Shown piece by piece: positions 25,373-26,121 of a DNA stretch of 26,121 nt. The DNA comes from Flavobacterium psychrophilum (GTDB lineage: Bacteria; Bacteroidota; Bacteroidia; Flavobacteriales; Flavobacteriaceae), in assembly GCA_945878515.1 (NCBI GenBank), contig CAMCTL010000032.1, positions 1 to 26,121 on the forward strand. The letters run 5' to 3'. The translations under genes and the position numbers were made by a program. The first letter of the stretch is position 1; each line of letters starts with the position of its first letter. The notes under the pieces were generated by a model. The model was not told the origin of the DNA and ran no database searches. It was given only the letters and a program-made list of their open reading frames with translations.

Positions 25373-26121
25373 TTATAATTTAAAAATCTTTTTATACCAT
25401 GGTTTTTTAACTTGTTCAATACCATATCCATAAACGCCATAACCACCATATCCGTAGCCACCATATCCGTAGCCTTTCTTAACAACAGTATCGTTGATTA
25501 AAAAAGCCATATTAGGAAGTTTCTTTTCTCTATACATACTTTCAGGAACGTCCAACATCCTCTTATCCATGTGATTAGCCCTTACAACATACACAAAAGT
25601 ATCAGCATACTTAGCAATTATAAGTGTATCTGAAACAAGACTAACAGGTGCTGTATCTACTAAAATAAAATCATATTCGTTCTTGAATTTAACAAACAAA
25701 TCATCAATTTTACTATTTATTAACATTTCTGTCGGGTTTGGCGGTATACTTCCCGCTAATAAAACATCAAGAGACTCATAGCCTTTGTACTTATTTAAAT
25801 AATCATTAATATCAGCATTCTTGGTAGATAAATAATCGGTTAATCCTTTAGGATCAGATAAACCAAGATACTCATTTAACTTTGGACTTCTGATATCCAT
25901 ACCTATCAATAAAACTTTTTTACCTGAAAGTGAAAAAATACCAGAAAGATTTACTGAAAGAAATGTTTTCCCCTCGCCAGGAATTGTTGAAGTAATAAAT
26001 ATAGTTTTTGCTTTACCATCAGGTACTTGATTCAACATAAAATCAAGATTACTTCTAACAATTCGAAGCGATTCGGCAGTACTTGTTCTACTGGTTATGC
26101 TTATAATTTCAGTTGGATTTA
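25373..26121 (-). CDS. BY-kinase domain of a second Wzc-type protein (5' end outside window)
   Basis: The C-terminal 248 residues of a tyrosine autokinase/co-polymerase. The frame is open through position 26121, and the residues before the first in-window Met (26038) carry the family motif AESLRIVRSNLDFM, so the gene starts beyond the window. Walker A STIPGEGKT, Walker A' LLIGMDIRSPKL and Walker B FILVDTAPV are all present. The tail has a Gly-Tyr cluster with about eight Tyr, encoded partly by 15-bp tandem copies near 25446-25480, then a basic end (KKPWYKKIFKL). It parallels the Wzc encoded at 21094-23559 in layout and is most likely a paralogue from an adjacent export operon. Confidence 0.93.
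   Translation of the reverse strand, partial: NPTEIISITSRTSTAESLRIVRSNLDFMLNQVPDGKAKTIFITSTIPGEGKTFLSVNLSGIFSLSGKKVLLIGMDIRSPKLNEYLGLSDPKGLTDYLSTKNADINDYLNKYKGYESLDVLLAGSIPPNPTEMLINSKIDDLFVKFKNEYDFILVDTAPVSLVSDTLIIAKYADTFVYVVRANHMDKRMLDVPESMYREKKLPNMAFLINDTVVKKGYGYGGYGYGGYGVYGYGIEQVKKPWYKKIFKL

Noticed and set aside
25285..25485. 66-codon minus-strand ORF rich in Met, Val and Asp
   Set aside because: It overlaps the kinase Gly-Tyr tail in another frame and runs through the terminator; a frame shadow of the repeat.

Overview
The window looks like a chromosomal stretch from a Flavobacterium-like member of the Bacteroidota (Flavobacteriaceae). The base composition is strongly A+T rich and starts lack Shine-Dalgarno signals. 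Three upstream regions carry the phylum's TTG-N(17-23)-TAnnTTTG promoter pattern, and the protein types (large SLBB export porin, tyrosine-autokinases with Gly-Tyr tails, NusG-like regulator beside a capsule locus) fit. Every convincing gene lies on the minus strand, so transcription runs from high to low coordinates. No tRNA, rRNA, CRISPR array or intact insertion sequence was seen.

Read in the direction of transcription: (1) 26121-25373, the C-terminal part of a BY-kinase/polysaccharide co-polymerase, closed by an intrinsic terminator. (2) 25219-24602, recR, a housekeeping recombination gene with its own terminator-like hairpin. (3) 24359-21094, a short Wza-type lipoprotein and a full Wzc-type tyrosine kinase. 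(4) 21067-17328, sugar-nucleotide genes: a TviC/WbpP-like UDP-GlcNAc 4-epimerase, a TviB/WbpO-like UDP-sugar 6-dehydrogenase and RmlB. (5) 17256-16786, a specialised NusG/RfaH/UpxY-type elongation factor. (6) 16327-12731, a very large SLBB-repeat Wza-type protein with its own promoter and a kinase-less Wzz-type chain-length regulator. (7) 12169-7005, the variable, most A+T-rich core: Wzx flippase, EpsG-type polymerase and three GT2 glycosyltransferases. (8) 7011-5153, a sugar reductase/epimerase translationally overlapping a WecA/WbpL-type initiating transferase. (9) 4770-2275, rmlC-rmlD-rmlA under a good promoter. (10) 2015-33, a FlaA1/WbpM-type UDP-GlcNAc 4,6-dehydratase, again with its own promoter.

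Together these encode a Wzx/Wzy-dependent surface polysaccharide (O-antigen, capsule or exopolysaccharide). WbpM-like dehydratase plus the WbpV/WbpK-like reductase would make UDP-QuiNAc or UDP-FucNAc, which the WbpL-like enzyme would load onto undecaprenyl phosphate. TviB+TviC would supply UDP-GalNAcA, and RmlABCD dTDP-L-rhamnose. Three glycosyltransferases would extend the unit, Wzx flips it, the EpsG-like protein polymerises it, and the Wzz/Wzc and Wza-type proteins set chain length and export it. An acidic, rhamnose-containing repeat of about four sugars is my inference, not something the sequence proves.

The main unexplained structures are a 109-bp element bounded by perfect 16-bp inverted repeats between rmlD and rmlA, a hairpin-rich ~180-bp block upstream of wzx, and a palindrome in the rmlC leader. 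I did not find convincing evidence for an entirely new multi-gene system.
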